DNA of 61,623 nucleotides from Planctomycetaceae bacterium (GCA_021732415.1 JAKFVC010000042.1:1-61623), one strand, 5' to 3'. Counted from the stretch's first letter, positions 1 to 9,098 are shown. Notes: generated by a model not told the origin, from the sequence alone. Translations and numbers: made by a program.

Positions 1-222
1 GAATGACAATTCCGTGACAGACTGTAAACTCATAACTGGCCTCCGTGAGTGCGTACAAGTTTGTTGTGGTTATCAACTTATACGCGTCACGAGGCCATTT
101 TTGTTGGACGACGCTGAATTATCAGGGCTAGCCGAAACGCGGGCCAACCGCGTCGCTGCTGGGTGGTTCCGGCAGCCTGAAGATGGCAGCCACTCCAATC
201 ACCTCGAAGAAGGAACACGAAC

Positions 223-822
223 ATGGCAAAAAAGGCATCCGCAAAGACCAAGCCCGCTACGATTCAACAACCCGTCACATTCAAGAAAGGCGGGTTCTAC
301 CAGGACCTCGGCGGCGATCTCTGGTTCTGCACCAACGCCAAGCAGAAGAAGGTTGGCGACGACAACGTGGTAATGATGCAACGGACCGAAGACGGCCAAC
401 CGGTCGGGGAGGCCACGGAGGAATTGGTCGGATCGTTCAACAAGCAACTCTCCGCGGCCGAGCTCAAGGAGTACCGAGCGGTCTGCCAGCGCGAAAGGGA
501 TGCACAAGCAGAGACCGGGAGCAAGGCGGCACAAACGACCGCCAAGCCCAAGACCAAAAAGGTTAAGACTGCCACCGAACAGCCGAAGAAGATGAGCGCC
601 CTGGACGCTGCCGCGAAAGTGATCGGCGAATCGGCCGAAGCGATGGCTACGAAAGAGATGATCGACGCGATGTCGGCCAAGGGTCATTGGACCAGCCCCG
701 GTGGCCAGACGCCCCACGCGACGCTGTATGCCTGGATCCTGCGGGAGATCAACGTGAAGGGGGCCGACGCTCGGTTTGCCAAGACCGATCGTGGTCGGTT
801 TGGATTGAACGCCGCTAAGTAG
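223..822 (+). CDS. HARE-HTH domain protein, intact copy
   Basis: A 199-residue protein. The N-terminal ~95 residues are a conserved module of unknown function (motifs GGFYQDLGGDLWFC and MMQRTEDGQPVG). A Lys/Ala-rich linker follows at about 95-125. The C-terminal ~70 residues (from MSALDAAAKVIGES to FGLNAAK) match the HARE-HTH winged-helix fold known from HB1/ASXL and restriction-endonuclease proteins. That fold is thought to recognise DNA or its modification state, so a nucleoid or DNA-sensing role is inferred. The start is supported by AAGGA eight bases upstream of ATG. A second copy with a one-base deletion lies at 42546-43147, and the homology continues about 260 bases past the stop in both copies. 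The domain call is fairly sure; the cellular role is unknown. Confidence 0.82.
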   Translation: MAKKASAKTKPATIQQPVTFKKGGFYQDLGGDLWFCTNAKQKKVGDDNVVMMQRTEDGQPVGEATEELVGSFNKQLSAAELKEYRAVCQRERDAQAETGSKAAQTTAKPKTKKVKTATEQPKKMSALDAAAKVIGESAEAMATKEMIDAMSAKGHWTSPGGQTPHATLYAWILREINVKGADARFAKTDRGRFGLNAAK

Positions 823-1100
823 GCGGATTTGCAACCGAGACTTACCGAGTTTCGACTCGGCACCAAACGCCCGCGATTAATTGGTGTGGCGTTTCGGTCA
901 TTCATGTGGTGACCTCATCCCATCGCCGGTGCCGCGCCGCCGCAATTCCGACGACCCAGTTCGCGTCGGGTACCGATTCTCGAAATCACCAACCGAGACT
1001 ACCCGACCGTCCAAGGAACGCGACGTGGGCCAACGTGTACGGTCCAATGTGGGCATTTCGATGGTCTCTGGACGCATCGGTCGATGTGACCGACGCGCGC
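823..1100 (+). repeat. 3' flank of the HARE-HTH segmental duplication
   Basis: Non-coding sequence after the HARE-HTH gene is repeated, with scattered differences, after the second copy at about 43170-43417. The two diverge exactly where this copy enters the short repeat TCGATGTGACCGACGCGCG (1081-1099), so the duplication boundary lies at that repeat. Confidence 0.75.
845..894 (+). terminator. Hairpins downstream of the HARE-HTH gene
   Basis: Two hairpins follow the stop codon. CCGAGT-TTCG-ACTCGG (845-860) has a UUCG-type tetraloop, and AAACGCC/GGCGTTT pairs 865-871 with 888-894. Only the second is kept in the duplicated copy near 43.2 kb. No strong T-run follows, so termination is only a suggestion. 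Confidence 0.35.
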
Positions 1101-1167
1101 AACTTGGTCCCCCCTCATTCGGCGGAATCGGTCGCAACTCTGCCCGCGCAAGAAGACCGACGACATG

Positions 1168-1266
1168 AGGAGAACGCCCCATCTCAGCAGCGGCGGGGGC
1201 CGAGTGAGCCACGAACCTGGGAAAGCCTACATGCCCCCGCCGTCTGCTGCAGCGCCTGGTTCGGCG
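1168..1266 (-). repeat. attC-like integron recombination site after the nuclease cassette
   Basis: Read on the minus strand, an outer GAAC/GTTC pair (1259-1262 with 1172-1175) encloses an unpaired spacer. Inside it is a long arm in which CAGCAG-A-CGGCGGGGGC pairs with GCCCCCGCCGCTGCTG, leaving one extra A unpaired. Short R-box pairing, a spacer, an L-box arm with an extrahelical base and a variable terminal loop are the architecture of integron attC sites. The site begins about 20 bases downstream of the stop of the nuclease gene on the minus strand, where a cassette attC belongs. A second site with the same extrahelical position lies at 33990-34090. Confidence 0.65.
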
Positions 1267-1287
1267 GTCCTGTCGCACACCGAATCC

Positions 1288-2406
1288 TCAACCGTCCGTT
1301 GCGTCCGTTGCGTCCGGTGTCGACGGGTCCACCGGCTGAGTGCCTTCGCGGATACGCTTCAGGTACTTGTCCGTGAAGTCGATACGCAGTTCGATGAACA
1401 GCGGCAGGTGATCGGACATCTGCCAAGTCCGCCACTTCTTGGCGAAGTACGTCTTCCGCTTGGCCGCCGTGTCCGGCCATTTCCCGTTCGCCTTGCCAAG
1501 GGGGAAATACGTCTCGGCTTCGTCGTCGGTGTAAACGGCCTTGTAATAGTTAAACACGCCCGCGTTGTTCTCACTCGGCCCAATTTCCAACTCGTCCTTG
1601 CGTGGAAGGAACGCAATCTGATCGTAGTGTTTGTCCCCACCCAAGTTGCTCACCCACCGTAGGGCGTTGTTGTCTTCCGTCAAGTCGGCCGGCAGAACGA
1701 ACTTGTGCTTCCTCAATGCCGTCATGGTTTCGTCTTCCGGACTTACCACATTCATGTCGCCGAGCAGGATGTAGTTCTCCCCGTCTTCGTCCGCTCGCTT
1801 TTTGAGAAACTTGCCGATAGTATCGATCTCGGCCACCCGCCGCGCTTTGCCTTCGCCCGACTCGTCTCCGTAGTAGAGGTGGACCGTGCATAAGTTGAAC
1901 TTAAACCAGCCGGACTGAAAGCGGACTAGAAACGGGCTGCGGGCGAGCTGATCGATTCCGCCGACGAGAGCGTTCTTCGGCAACACCACTTCGCCAGCGA
2001 TGTGCTTGAACTGCACTTTGTTCGAGTCGTAAACGAACACCATCCGCTCGCCGTTGCCGGAAGGCCCCTCGGTCAGGTCTGTAGCGATGTACCGCCAGTT
2101 GGGTCCGAGGAGGTCCATGACCTTCTCGAACGGCCGCATGTCCTCGTTCACTTCCTGGACTGCGATGAGGTCGAAGGCCGAAATGACTTCCGCGATGTAG
2201 TGAAATGACTCCGCTATCCGAGGCCCCTCTTTGAACTTATTCGAGTCGAAGTCGCGGATGTTCCATGTGGCCAACAACAGTGTGTCGGACGCCGTGCGCC
2301 GGGGCACTGATTTGGCGATGTGCTTTCGCAACGCGGAAATCCGGTCGATTACCCGCTCGCGGTCGGGTTGCTTCTTCCAGTACTTCAGTTGCCAGTACAT
2401 CGGCAT
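1288..2406 (-). CDS. Endonuclease/exonuclease/phosphatase-family protein
   Basis: A 372-residue member of the EEP metallo-phosphoesterase superfamily, which includes exonuclease III, DNase I and inositol phosphatases. Visible motifs in order are WNIRDF, QEVNE (metal-binding Glu), a GER-containing strand, TVHLYYG, LLGDMN (Asp/Asn catalytic pair) and MSDHLPLFIEL (terminal Asp-His). All key catalytic positions appear present, so it should be an active Mg-dependent phosphodiesterase; the substrate cannot be read from sequence. GGAGG lies eight bases before the ATG. There is no signal peptide, so it is cytoplasmic. The last residues are a 9-bp repeat tract (CGTCCGTTG) encoding ATDATDG. The gene points away from an integron integrase remnant and ends just before an attC-like site, which suggests it is a gene cassette. 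Confidence 0.85.
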   Translation of the reverse strand: MPMYWQLKYWKKQPDRERVIDRISALRKHIAKSVPRRTASDTLLLATWNIRDFDSNKFKEGPRIAESFHYIAEVISAFDLIAVQEVNEDMRPFEKVMDLLGPNWRYIATDLTEGPSGNGERMVFVYDSNKVQFKHIAGEVVLPKNALVGGIDQLARSPFLVRFQSGWFKFNLCTVHLYYGDESGEGKARRVAEIDTIGKFLKKRADEDGENYILLGDMNVVSPEDETMTALRKHKFVLPADLTEDNNALRWVSNLGGDKHYDQIAFLPRKDELEIGPSENNAGVFNYYKAVYTDDEAETYFPLGKANGKWPDTAAKRKTYFAKKWRTWQMSDHLPLFIELRIDFTDKYLKRIREGTQPVDPSTPDATDATDG

Positions 2407-2504
2407 GGGTGGGCCTCCGGAGAATGGGTTTGGGCGGACGCCCAGGTTTTAGGACGTGAACATCGGGATTCTACCCGCCTCAAAACACATCTACAAGACC
2501 CTAT

Positions 2505-2660
2505 ATTCCGAAACCTGGGGAGCCGAGGTTTCTCGATCAGGTGGCCAACGTCTGCCGGGTGAAGTACTTGGCCTACCGTACCGAGCAGGCCTACGTCGGC
2601 TGGGTGAATCGGTTCATCCTGTTCCACGACACGCGGCATCCCAGTGACATGGGAGTCGGT
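2505..2660 (+). pseudogene. Integron-type integrase remnant (N-terminal domain)
   Basis: The frame encodes the start of the SAM-like N-terminal domain of integron integrases (IntI-like tyrosine recombinases), with recognisable blocks FLDQV, YRTEQAYVGWVNRFILFH and RHPSDMG. Similarity stops after about 52 residues; no catalytic Arg, His-x-x-Arg or Tyr follows. An in-frame ATG is lacking at the proper start, since the block is open upstream of GTG 2541. It is therefore a truncated, inactive intI. It stands back to back with the nuclease gene at 1288-2406, the normal geometry of intI versus a first cassette, so the ~100 bases between could hold a decayed attI. Confidence 0.72.
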
Positions 2661-2770
2661 GAAGTGCGCTGGCATTCAAGGCGATTACGACGCTGCCGCA
2701 ACCGTCGGCATTCCGGGCGTTGGTCAACGGATTCGACGGCGAAAGCCCATGTTGCCGAAGGCCATTTGCT

Positions 2771-2824
2771 GACGCGTCGTAGGCGACGCGTCTTGCGCGC
2801 GTCGGTCCGACACACACCGAAGCG
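2771..2824. repeat. Hairpin plus dispersed repeat copy b
   Basis: GACGCGTCG-TAGG-CGACGCGTC (2771-2792) is a perfect 9-bp stem. It is followed at once by GCGCGTCGGTCCGACACA (from 2797), the short repeat also found near 13944, 33857 and 50919. It lies about 110 bases beyond the integron integrase remnant. Confidence 0.65.
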
Positions 2825-2993
2825 AGTTCCGCACCAATTGCCCGATTGAAGGCCCATTTCTACGCCACAGAGTCGCATGGCTATCCCTCGGCGACAAATA
2901 GACAGAACTTGAGATCTCGTCCTTTCTCTCGGTCCTAAGGGAGTCACCTCGGTCGTCGGATTCCCGGCGGATCGATCCAATATTGATCGGCCA

Positions 2994-3013
2994 ATCTATT
3001 ACGCGTAATAGAT
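2994..3013. promoter_or_regulatory. 20-bp perfect palindrome, copy 1
   Basis: A perfect palindrome with core TCTATTACGCGTAATAGA. A near-identical copy (one base changed at the centre) is at 14017-14036. It could be a protein-binding operator or a recombination site. The rest of the 2825-3271 gap holds no recognisable gene. The nearest gene is the 3' end of the sigma-54 activator. Confidence 0.55.
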
Positions 3014-3271
3014 CGAAGGAAGCGTCGTCGACGTACGGGGTCGCAGGTTTAGCGTAGGTCTTCTTAACTTTGCCGCTCTCGCGATGTTTGCGGAGCAACT
3101 TGAAAGATGGCTGGAAAAAGTTCACGTACAAACGAAGAGTTCAAAAAAAGGTTTGCCAGCGTCCGTCCCGCAATTGGTCCGGAATGGCACGCTTGGGGCG
3201 CCCCCGACCGAAGTCGAGCCAGCGATTGTCCCGGAGCAGCAAGGCTGGTAACCGAAATACCGCAGTATCAA

Positions 3272-4915
3272 TCACTGAAACCGAAAACCATCGACAAGTT
3301 CAGGCTTGATACGCTCTTGGATGGTGGAACGATGCTTGCAGAGTCGGCGTGCTGCCTCGGTGATGTTCTCAGACCTGGCAAAAACCAGCGAGCAGTAGTG
3401 TTCGAGGATTTCTTCGAATGTGAGATCCGATGCACGGACACGGGTAAGGAATCGATCCAGTGCCGTCCTCGTGTGTTCAGCTGCGGCTGGTTCGCGTGAC
3501 GATTGCGTAGATGAACTACGCAGTAATGTGGGTAACTTTGTCGGGTGATACGTTCCGCGAACCATAATATTTCGTACGCATTGCTCAAGCTCTCGGAAGT
3601 TGCCCGGCCACGCGTAAGTCAGCCCCAGCAGGGGAGATTTCTCAATCCAGCCGACGGTGAGATCCGCCAACCAGTTGATCTGTTCGGGCCAGGCCCGTTC
3701 TCCCAGACATTTTTCCGCAATCTGTCGCACCAGGAATGGCAGGTCAGCGGGGCAGTCAACCAGTTGTTCACGCAACGATGGAGTCCTCACGACGTCCGAA
3801 CAGAGTCGGTAGAATAGATCCTCGCGAAACCGACCAGAGGCAATTTCTTCTCCGAGATCGCGGTTCGTGGCGGCGATTACTTTTCCTGCAAATTTTCGGG
3901 CTTCGGTCTCCCCCACTCGATAGTATTCGCGGCTTTGCAAGACCCGCAAGATCTTGACTTGCACCGTAGGAGCCAGTTCGCCGATCTCATCGAGAAACAC
4001 GGAATGGCCGCGGCCACAACGTTCAAACCAGCCCTCACGCGCGCCGACCGCCCCAGTGAATGCTCCGGAGCAGTGCCCAAACATCTCAGATTCAATGAGG
4101 TCAATCGGCATCGCTGACAGATTTACCGGATGGAACGCGCCGGCGAGCGGTTCCGTAAACCGTTCGCGCTTCGCATCAAACGAGATGTAGCGTGAGAGTC
4201 CGATGGCCGTGGCCACCAGCTCTTTTCCAGTTCCCGATGGCCCCAGAATGAGAGTCGTCACGTCGTGCATTCGGTCATAGAGCAACGATCCATAAAGTTG
4301 CAGCTCGTGTGGAAAAATCGAATGCCAGATCTCAGCGCGCAGGCCGTTCAGGGGGCGTGAGTTTCCACGAACGAGCTGCACAATCAGATCAAAGCTCCGC
4401 CGCACCTGAAAGAACACCGCAAACATGTGTGCGGGATCCCGCACGAATTCCGAGAATTTGAATGGAACGTCGACCCATCCGCGAAGATCTGCTGCAAATC
4501 GACGATAGGCGGTCACACGCTGGGTTCCATCTCCCGCTTCGTGTAGTGGCTGGCGATCCTCAAAGTGGCGGAGATAGAGAGCCCCGATCAACAGTCCCTC
4601 TAACGCGCGTTGCTCTTCGTAGCATTCAGGAACTACGCCCGTCCGGAGGCGATCCTGCAGTTCAGTCAGCAGGGCCTCTACGCGTCGCAGCAAACGCACG
4701 ATCTCGGGCCGCACGGAAGTGGGCTCCGACGGACGATGAGCAATCTCTTCAGACGGCCCAAGGTCGATCTCCAGGAGGCGCAACCGGAGTTCGTCGGCTG
4801 CGCGTCGGTCGAACGGGTTGAGAAAAATGTACCGGGTGAATTCTGATGCAAAATGCAGCTGCGACGGTTCGAAGATCATCACAGTCTCCTGCTGCCAAAC
4901 GGCAATGTTTGCCAA
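3272..4915 (-). CDS. Sigma-54-dependent transcriptional activator (AAA+ EBP)
   Basis: A 547-residue enhancer-binding protein. Residues 1-200 are an N-terminal sensory region with no receiver, PAS or GAF signature that I recognise. The AAA+ domain follows: Walker A GPSGTGKE (~225), the sigma-54 contact loop GAFTGA (~285, within ESEMFGHCSGAFTGA), Walker B VFLDEIGEL, sensor I AATNRDL, FREDLFYRL and the arginine region ending WPGNFRELEQC. The C-terminus (ITEAARRLCKHRSTIQERI) is a Fis-type HTH. It should remodel RNA polymerase-sigma54 closed complexes using ATP. ATG 4915 is used; ATG 4879 (MIFEPSQLHF) is an alternative. It diverges from the ceramidase-like gene, so that gene or the MFS gene is a possible target. 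What it senses is unknown. Confidence 0.9.
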   Translation of the reverse strand: MANIAVWQQETVMIFEPSQLHFASEFTRYIFLNPFDRRAADELRLRLLEIDLGPSEEIAHRPSEPTSVRPEIVRLLRRVEALLTELQDRLRTGVVPECYEEQRALEGLLIGALYLRHFEDRQPLHEAGDGTQRVTAYRRFAADLRGWVDVPFKFSEFVRDPAHMFAVFFQVRRSFDLIVQLVRGNSRPLNGLRAEIWHSIFPHELQLYGSLLYDRMHDVTTLILGPSGTGKELVATAIGLSRYISFDAKRERFTEPLAGAFHPVNLSAMPIDLIESEMFGHCSGAFTGAVGAREGWFERCGRGHSVFLDEIGELAPTVQVKILRVLQSREYYRVGETEARKFAGKVIAATNRDLGEEIASGRFREDLFYRLCSDVVRTPSLREQLVDCPADLPFLVRQIAEKCLGERAWPEQINWLADLTVGWIEKSPLLGLTYAWPGNFRELEQCVRNIMVRGTYHPTKLPTLLRSSSTQSSREPAAAEHTRTALDRFLTRVRASDLTFEEILEHYCSLVFARSENITEAARRLCKHRSTIQERIKPELVDGFRFQ

Positions 4916-5165
4916 CTTCTGACGGCGTTATGCCGCATATTGACATCCATCATAGCACGCCAGCGTATTGAATGTGCTGGAAGTGCTGAATTTGCTTGCG
5001 TTTATGGAATCCTCGATGCAGAGGCACGATTTCTGCTTTTCAGACCGCTATTGGAACCGTCGCCTCCTCTGAATGCTCGGCCGGGTGCATTTCGTTGGTG
5101 TCCGCAGGAGTCGCCCCGCGACCGATTGGCGTTTCCACAACCCTCAACTTCAGAAGGAAAGAACC

Positions 5166-5825
5166 ATGCACGGGCTACTCAATTTGTATCGCGAACGAAG
5201 CGGCAACCCGGAGTTCTGGGCCGAACCAATCAATGCCCTCACGAATGCCTCGTTTGTGCTCGCAGCATTCGCGGCGTGGAATCTCGCCAGCCGTCGCGCG
5301 GTGGTGACTGAAGGTTCCTGGTTACTCATCGTCCTGGCCGCAACAATCGGGGTGGGCAGCTTTCTATTCCATACGTGTGCCACAAGTTCCACGATGTGGT
5401 TGGACATCATTCCGATCGCTCTGTTTCAAATCGCATTTTTCTGGCTCGCGGGGCGGTACATGCTCAACTTGCCGGTTTGGCTATCCACCAGCCTGGTCGT
5501 GGCAGTGGTAAGTCTCTCATTCGCCGCGATGCCGCTCTACAAGCCGCTCAACGGGTCTCTGTTCTATCTTCCGGCGTTGCTGACCATCACCGGATTTGGA
5601 CTAGCGACATATCTCAAAGGTGGACCGGAACCTCTTCTTTTACTTGCGGCCGCAGGGGTGTTCGCGACCGCAATTTGCGCGCGATCACTCGACTGGAGCG
5701 TTCCGCTGCCGATCGGCACGCATTTTCTCTGGCACCTGCTGAATGGCGTCGTCCTCTACCTCGCCATGCGTGCCTGGATCATTCATCTGGCCGTTGAGAA
5801 AGTTGCTGCTGGCATTCGACTTTGA
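5166..5825 (+). CDS. Ceramidase-like integral membrane hydrolase
   Basis: A 219-residue polytopic protein resembling the alkaline ceramidase (PF05875/CREST) family. Family features visible are NPEFWAEPINALTNASF near the N-terminus, GSFLFHTCATSSTMWLDIIPI with the conserved His and Asp, and GTHFLWHLLNG near the C-terminus with further His residues. These His/Asp positions bind the catalytic zinc in characterised relatives. About seven hydrophobic segments are present, so it acts in the membrane, perhaps on N-acyl sphingolipid-like or ornithine-lipid amides (inference). GAAGGAAAG lies just upstream of ATG 5166; longer in-frame starts lack support. It sits 240 bases from the divergent sigma-54 activator. 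Confidence 0.8.
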   Translation: MHGLLNLYRERSGNPEFWAEPINALTNASFVLAAFAAWNLASRRAVVTEGSWLLIVLAATIGVGSFLFHTCATSSTMWLDIIPIALFQIAFFWLAGRYMLNLPVWLSTSLVVAVVSLSFAAMPLYKPLNGSLFYLPALLTITGFGLATYLKGGPEPLLLLAAAGVFATAICARSLDWSVPLPIGTHFLWHLLNGVVLYLAMRAWIIHLAVEKVAAGIRL

Positions 5826-6226
5826 AATGGACAGTTTACGCTTGGCTCTTCCTCGGCGGATATGGGGCATTTCTCAGCGGGCAAGACCATATCCTTTGGA
5901 TGCTGTCTTAACTCGTTAATCGCTTACCAGCACTTGGATTCGTCACAAAAAAGTTGTCCTTGTCGCATTTTCTGGACTCGTCGCGTGATATCGAGTGCAG
6001 GTATCCGCCTTGAGAGATAGATCAATCACTCCTACGTCTTGCGTGATATTACGAGCAACCTCAATTCGATTCGTTTTCAAGTGAACCGTGGCCCAGTCCC
6101 ACTGTCGTCACACCATTTGGGTAGTCGATCTCCAGTCGATCGGCCTTCACCGTGATGTGTACAACCCGCATCCACTGGCAATTCATCTAAAAAGCCCCGC
6201 ATTTCCACTCACCAAGGTGTCGAACC
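5826..6226. other. Intergenic region without a recognised gene
   Basis: About 400 bases between the ceramidase-like gene and the MFS gene. I see no conserved ORF and no strong hairpin. It may carry the MFS promoter, but no consensus site can be picked with confidence. Confidence 0.4.
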
Positions 6227-7552
6227 GTGAATCATCCACCATCAAATCGTATCGGATTTCTCAGTCTGAATGTCACTCAGGCGTGTGGCGCCGCAAACGA
6301 TAACATCCTGAAGCAAGTGGTCGTTTTCGGGCTCGCATCCGGTGGGATTTGGGCCGACCAGCTGGGAAGTGGGGGGCAGGCGATCGGTTCGCTCTGCCTG
6401 GCAGTGCCATTCGTGCTGTTTTCGGGATTTGCAGGGCAGTTCTCGGACCGCTACAGCAAGCGCGACGTGAGCGTCATTGTCAAACTTTCAGAGATCGTAA
6501 TTGCACTCGTGGCCATGGCGGGTCTCTGGCTGGTGGACCTGTGGACCGTGCTGGCCTCGCTGATCCTCATCTCCGCCCAAAGTGCATTCTTCGGGCCCGC
6601 GAAGTACGGAATTCTGCCGGAGATCGTCGACGCGAAGCATCTCAGCCGCGCAAACGGTACGATCAATATGTTTACTTACCTCGCTGTAATTCTGGGCTGC
6701 GCCCTCGGCGGGCCGCTCTACGACGCGTATGCTCCGGACCGGATAAAGTTCCCTGAAGCGACGCCGAACCTCTGGCTACCGGGCCTGGTTATCCTGGTGG
6801 TGGGAATCGCGGGCACGGCAGCTTCATACGGGATTCCGCGACTGACGGCGCAGAATCCAACCCTCAAGATCCGTCCGGTGCTGTTTCGAACGTACTTCGA
6901 AACTTGGCGTGAAATCGCAGGAACGGCGTTGGCTGACGTAATCATCGCGTGGTCGTGCTTCTATTTCATTGTGGGGGGAGTCGCGCTCCTGATCCTGCCC
7001 GATTACACAACCCTGCTCGATATCAGCGCGACGGAAACAGCGGGGCTGATGGCAATTCTGGGTGTTTCCATTGGTGTTGGTGATTTCGTGGCAGGACGTG
7101 TTTCCGGACACTCGGTCCGTCCCGGTCTGATTCCCATCGGTGCCATTGGCACAACCGTGATGTATTTCGTCCTGGGGCTGATCCCTCAGAGCTTCCCGCT
7201 GGTGGCCAGCTGCCTTGCCCTGACGGGATTTCTCGCCGGGTTCTTCATGGTTCCGCTGCAAACCATGACTCAGATCCTGTCCACAGAAGAACAACGCGGG
7301 CGTGTATTGGGCCTTTGGACTTGCCTCTCCTTCGTAGCCATCATCTTGGGGAACGTCCTCTTCGTGGTCGTCAGGCGGATCGGTGTGCCGTCGCAACGTG
7401 TGTTCCTGATTTGCGGCGTGCTCGGACTGATATGTACCGGAATGTATTACCTGAAGTGGCGAGCAATCTTCGAACAAGCGCTCCAGAAGCAGCGCCGTGC
7501 GGAGCCCGTTAGCGAACTGGAATCTGCACCCCCAACTGCCGTGGTGATGTAG
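6227..7552 (+). CDS. MFS transporter, LplT-like
   Basis: A 441-residue permease with about twelve hydrophobic segments. The opening block FLSLNVTQACGAANDNILKQ, the loop FAGQFSDRYSKRDV after TM2 and the segment SAFFGPAKYGILPEI are typical of the LplT branch of the major facilitator superfamily, which flips lysophospholipids and occurs fused to acyltransferases. Here no acyltransferase is attached. Transport of a lipid-like substrate across the inner membrane is inferred; its position after a ceramidase-like gene fits a lipid-remodelling role. The start is GTG at 6227, chosen because the conserved N-terminus begins within fifteen residues of it. A short inverted repeat (AGGTTC/GGAACCT) follows the stop. 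Confidence 0.82.
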   Translation: MNHPPSNRIGFLSLNVTQACGAANDNILKQVVVFGLASGGIWADQLGSGGQAIGSLCLAVPFVLFSGFAGQFSDRYSKRDVSVIVKLSEIVIALVAMAGLWLVDLWTVLASLILISAQSAFFGPAKYGILPEIVDAKHLSRANGTINMFTYLAVILGCALGGPLYDAYAPDRIKFPEATPNLWLPGLVILVVGIAGTAASYGIPRLTAQNPTLKIRPVLFRTYFETWREIAGTALADVIIAWSCFYFIVGGVALLILPDYTTLLDISATETAGLMAILGVSIGVGDFVAGRVSGHSVRPGLIPIGAIGTTVMYFVLGLIPQSFPLVASCLALTGFLAGFFMVPLQTMTQILSTEEQRGRVLGLWTCLSFVAIILGNVLFVVVRRIGVPSQRVFLICGVLGLICTGMYYLKWRAIFEQALQKQRRAEPVSELESAPPTAVVM

Positions 7553-7652
7553 GTTCAGGTCTCAGATTACGGAACCTGCCCTCAATGTCAGTTTGTTGTT
7601 CTCTGTGACATTCATCTCGGAAAGTTCGAGTTCAAGGAATTGGGAGGCAATC

Positions 7653-9011
7653 ATGTCGAAGTTACCGCTGTGCGGTCTTGTTTGCTGGGGGATCATTTGG
7701 TCGGCTGTTCTGACGCAGGTAAATGCCCAGGACGCATCCGAAGAATCCAAGGTCATTGAGAAGATTGAACTGTTGCAAGGCAAGATCTACAGAGATGCCA
7801 AACTACCTGGACGTCCGGTTGTTAACGTTTCGATCTTCGAAAATGGCAGGCTGGGCGATGGAGACTTGGGCTTTCTCCAGGAACTCAAACACCTCAGAAC
7901 GCTAAGGCTCATTGGAACCCAGTTCAAAGGACGTCAGATCTCGGACGCAAGCCTGAAAGTATTGGAGGAACTTAAGCACCTCACGACGCTGCACATCCAA
8001 TTCATCCCGATCACAGATGCAGGTCTGCTGGAATTAAAAGGACTCAAGAGCCTCTCGACGCTCAACCTCACTGGTACACAGATCACGGATATCGGTTTGA
8101 AGGAGTTAAGCGAACTGGAGGGCATAACGACACTCTCACTCTCCAACACTCAGATCACGGACACGGGCTTGAAGGAGTTAGCGGACCTGACGCAACTCAC
8201 TACGCTTAATCTCAACGGTACCCAGATCACGGGTGTGGGGCTAAAGGAATTGAAGGAACTAAAGCACCTGAAGACGCTCCAAATCCAATCCACCGAGATC
8301 ACGGATGTCGGTTTGAAGGAATTAAGCGAACTGAAAAGCATTACGACACTTCATCTCGGCGGCATGAAGTTTCCGAAGGAGGGCCTGAAGGAATTGAAGG
8401 AGCTCCCAAATCTCACGACGCTTGGCCTCTGGGGCCAGACTTTCACGGATGCCAGCCTGAAGGAGTTGAAGGGGCTCAAGAGCTTGGCATCACTCGAACT
8501 CCTCGGCACCCCGATCACGGATACGGGCCTTAAGGAATTGAGCGAACTCAAAAGCATTACGACGCTGGTGTTCTGGGGCTCGAACGTCACGGATTCAAGT
8601 TTGAAGGGTCTAGGCGAACTCAAGCACCTCTCGACGCTCAGGCTCTCAAGCACCCAGATCACGGATGCAGCTCTGAAGGAAGTAAGAGACCTGAGGAACC
8701 TCACGACACTCGACCTACGTTATACCCAGTTTACGGATGTGGGTTTGACTGAATTAAGCGAGCTTGACGGCATGACAACACTCGAACTCGGAGGTACCAA
8801 GATTACGGACGCGGGACTGAAGCAATTAAGGAATTTGAAGAATCTCACGTCGCTCAATCTCTTCAACACGAAGATCACAGATGCGGGCTTAAAGGATTTG
8901 ACCGAACTCAAGAACCTCGCGACGCTTATCCTTCCTTCAGTCACCACGATTACCGATGCAGGTGTTGGGGCAATCAAGGAATCGATTCCCAATGTGAAGA
9001 TCATTAGATGA
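7653..9011 (+). CDS. Secreted leucine-rich repeat protein 1
   Basis: A 452-residue exported protein. GGAGGC sits six bases before ATG 7653, and MSKLPLCGLVCWGIIWSAV... up to about residue 25 is a signal peptide. The rest is about sixteen 24-residue repeats of the type ITDxGLKELxxLxxLTTLxL, a bacterial LRR pattern that folds into a curved solenoid for protein binding. Repeats are fairly diverged and one early unit is longer. No membrane anchor or enzyme domain is visible. It is a tandem paralog of the next gene and shares its leader and first codons. LRR proteins of this form are common in planctomycetes; partners are unknown. Confidence 0.85.
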   Translation: MSKLPLCGLVCWGIIWSAVLTQVNAQDASEESKVIEKIELLQGKIYRDAKLPGRPVVNVSIFENGRLGDGDLGFLQELKHLRTLRLIGTQFKGRQISDASLKVLEELKHLTTLHIQFIPITDAGLLELKGLKSLSTLNLTGTQITDIGLKELSELEGITTLSLSNTQITDTGLKELADLTQLTTLNLNGTQITGVGLKELKELKHLKTLQIQSTEITDVGLKELSELKSITTLHLGGMKFPKEGLKELKELPNLTTLGLWGQTFTDASLKELKGLKSLASLELLGTPITDTGLKELSELKSITTLVFWGSNVTDSSLKGLGELKHLSTLRLSSTQITDAALKEVRDLRNLTTLDLRYTQFTDVGLTELSELDGMTTLELGGTKITDAGLKQLRNLKNLTSLNLFNTKITDAGLKDLTELKNLATLILPSVTTITDAGVGAIKESIPNVKIIR

Positions 9012-9068
9012 ACATTAGGGATGTCTAGCCAACTCCGAGCAACAGAGTGACGCCAAATGCAAATTGAC

Positions 9069-9098
9069 GATTACGATTCCGGATCCGGAATCGTAATC
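9069..9098. promoter_or_regulatory. 30-bp perfect palindrome between the LRR genes
   Basis: GATTACGATTCCGGA followed directly by its exact reverse complement, with no loop. It lies 57 bases after the first LRR stop. One half (GATCCGGAATCGTAAT) recurs at 12127-12142. It could be a dimer-binding operator for the second LRR gene, a transcript hairpin, or a mobile-element end. The rest of 9012-9341 holds no gene. Confidence 0.6.

Noticed and set aside
898-1278. Small minus-strand frame of 126 codons across the repeat and attC-like region
   Set aside because: It translates repeat and hairpin DNA into Arg-rich sequence of the kind often mis-annotated in planctomycete intergenic repeats; no real protein signature.
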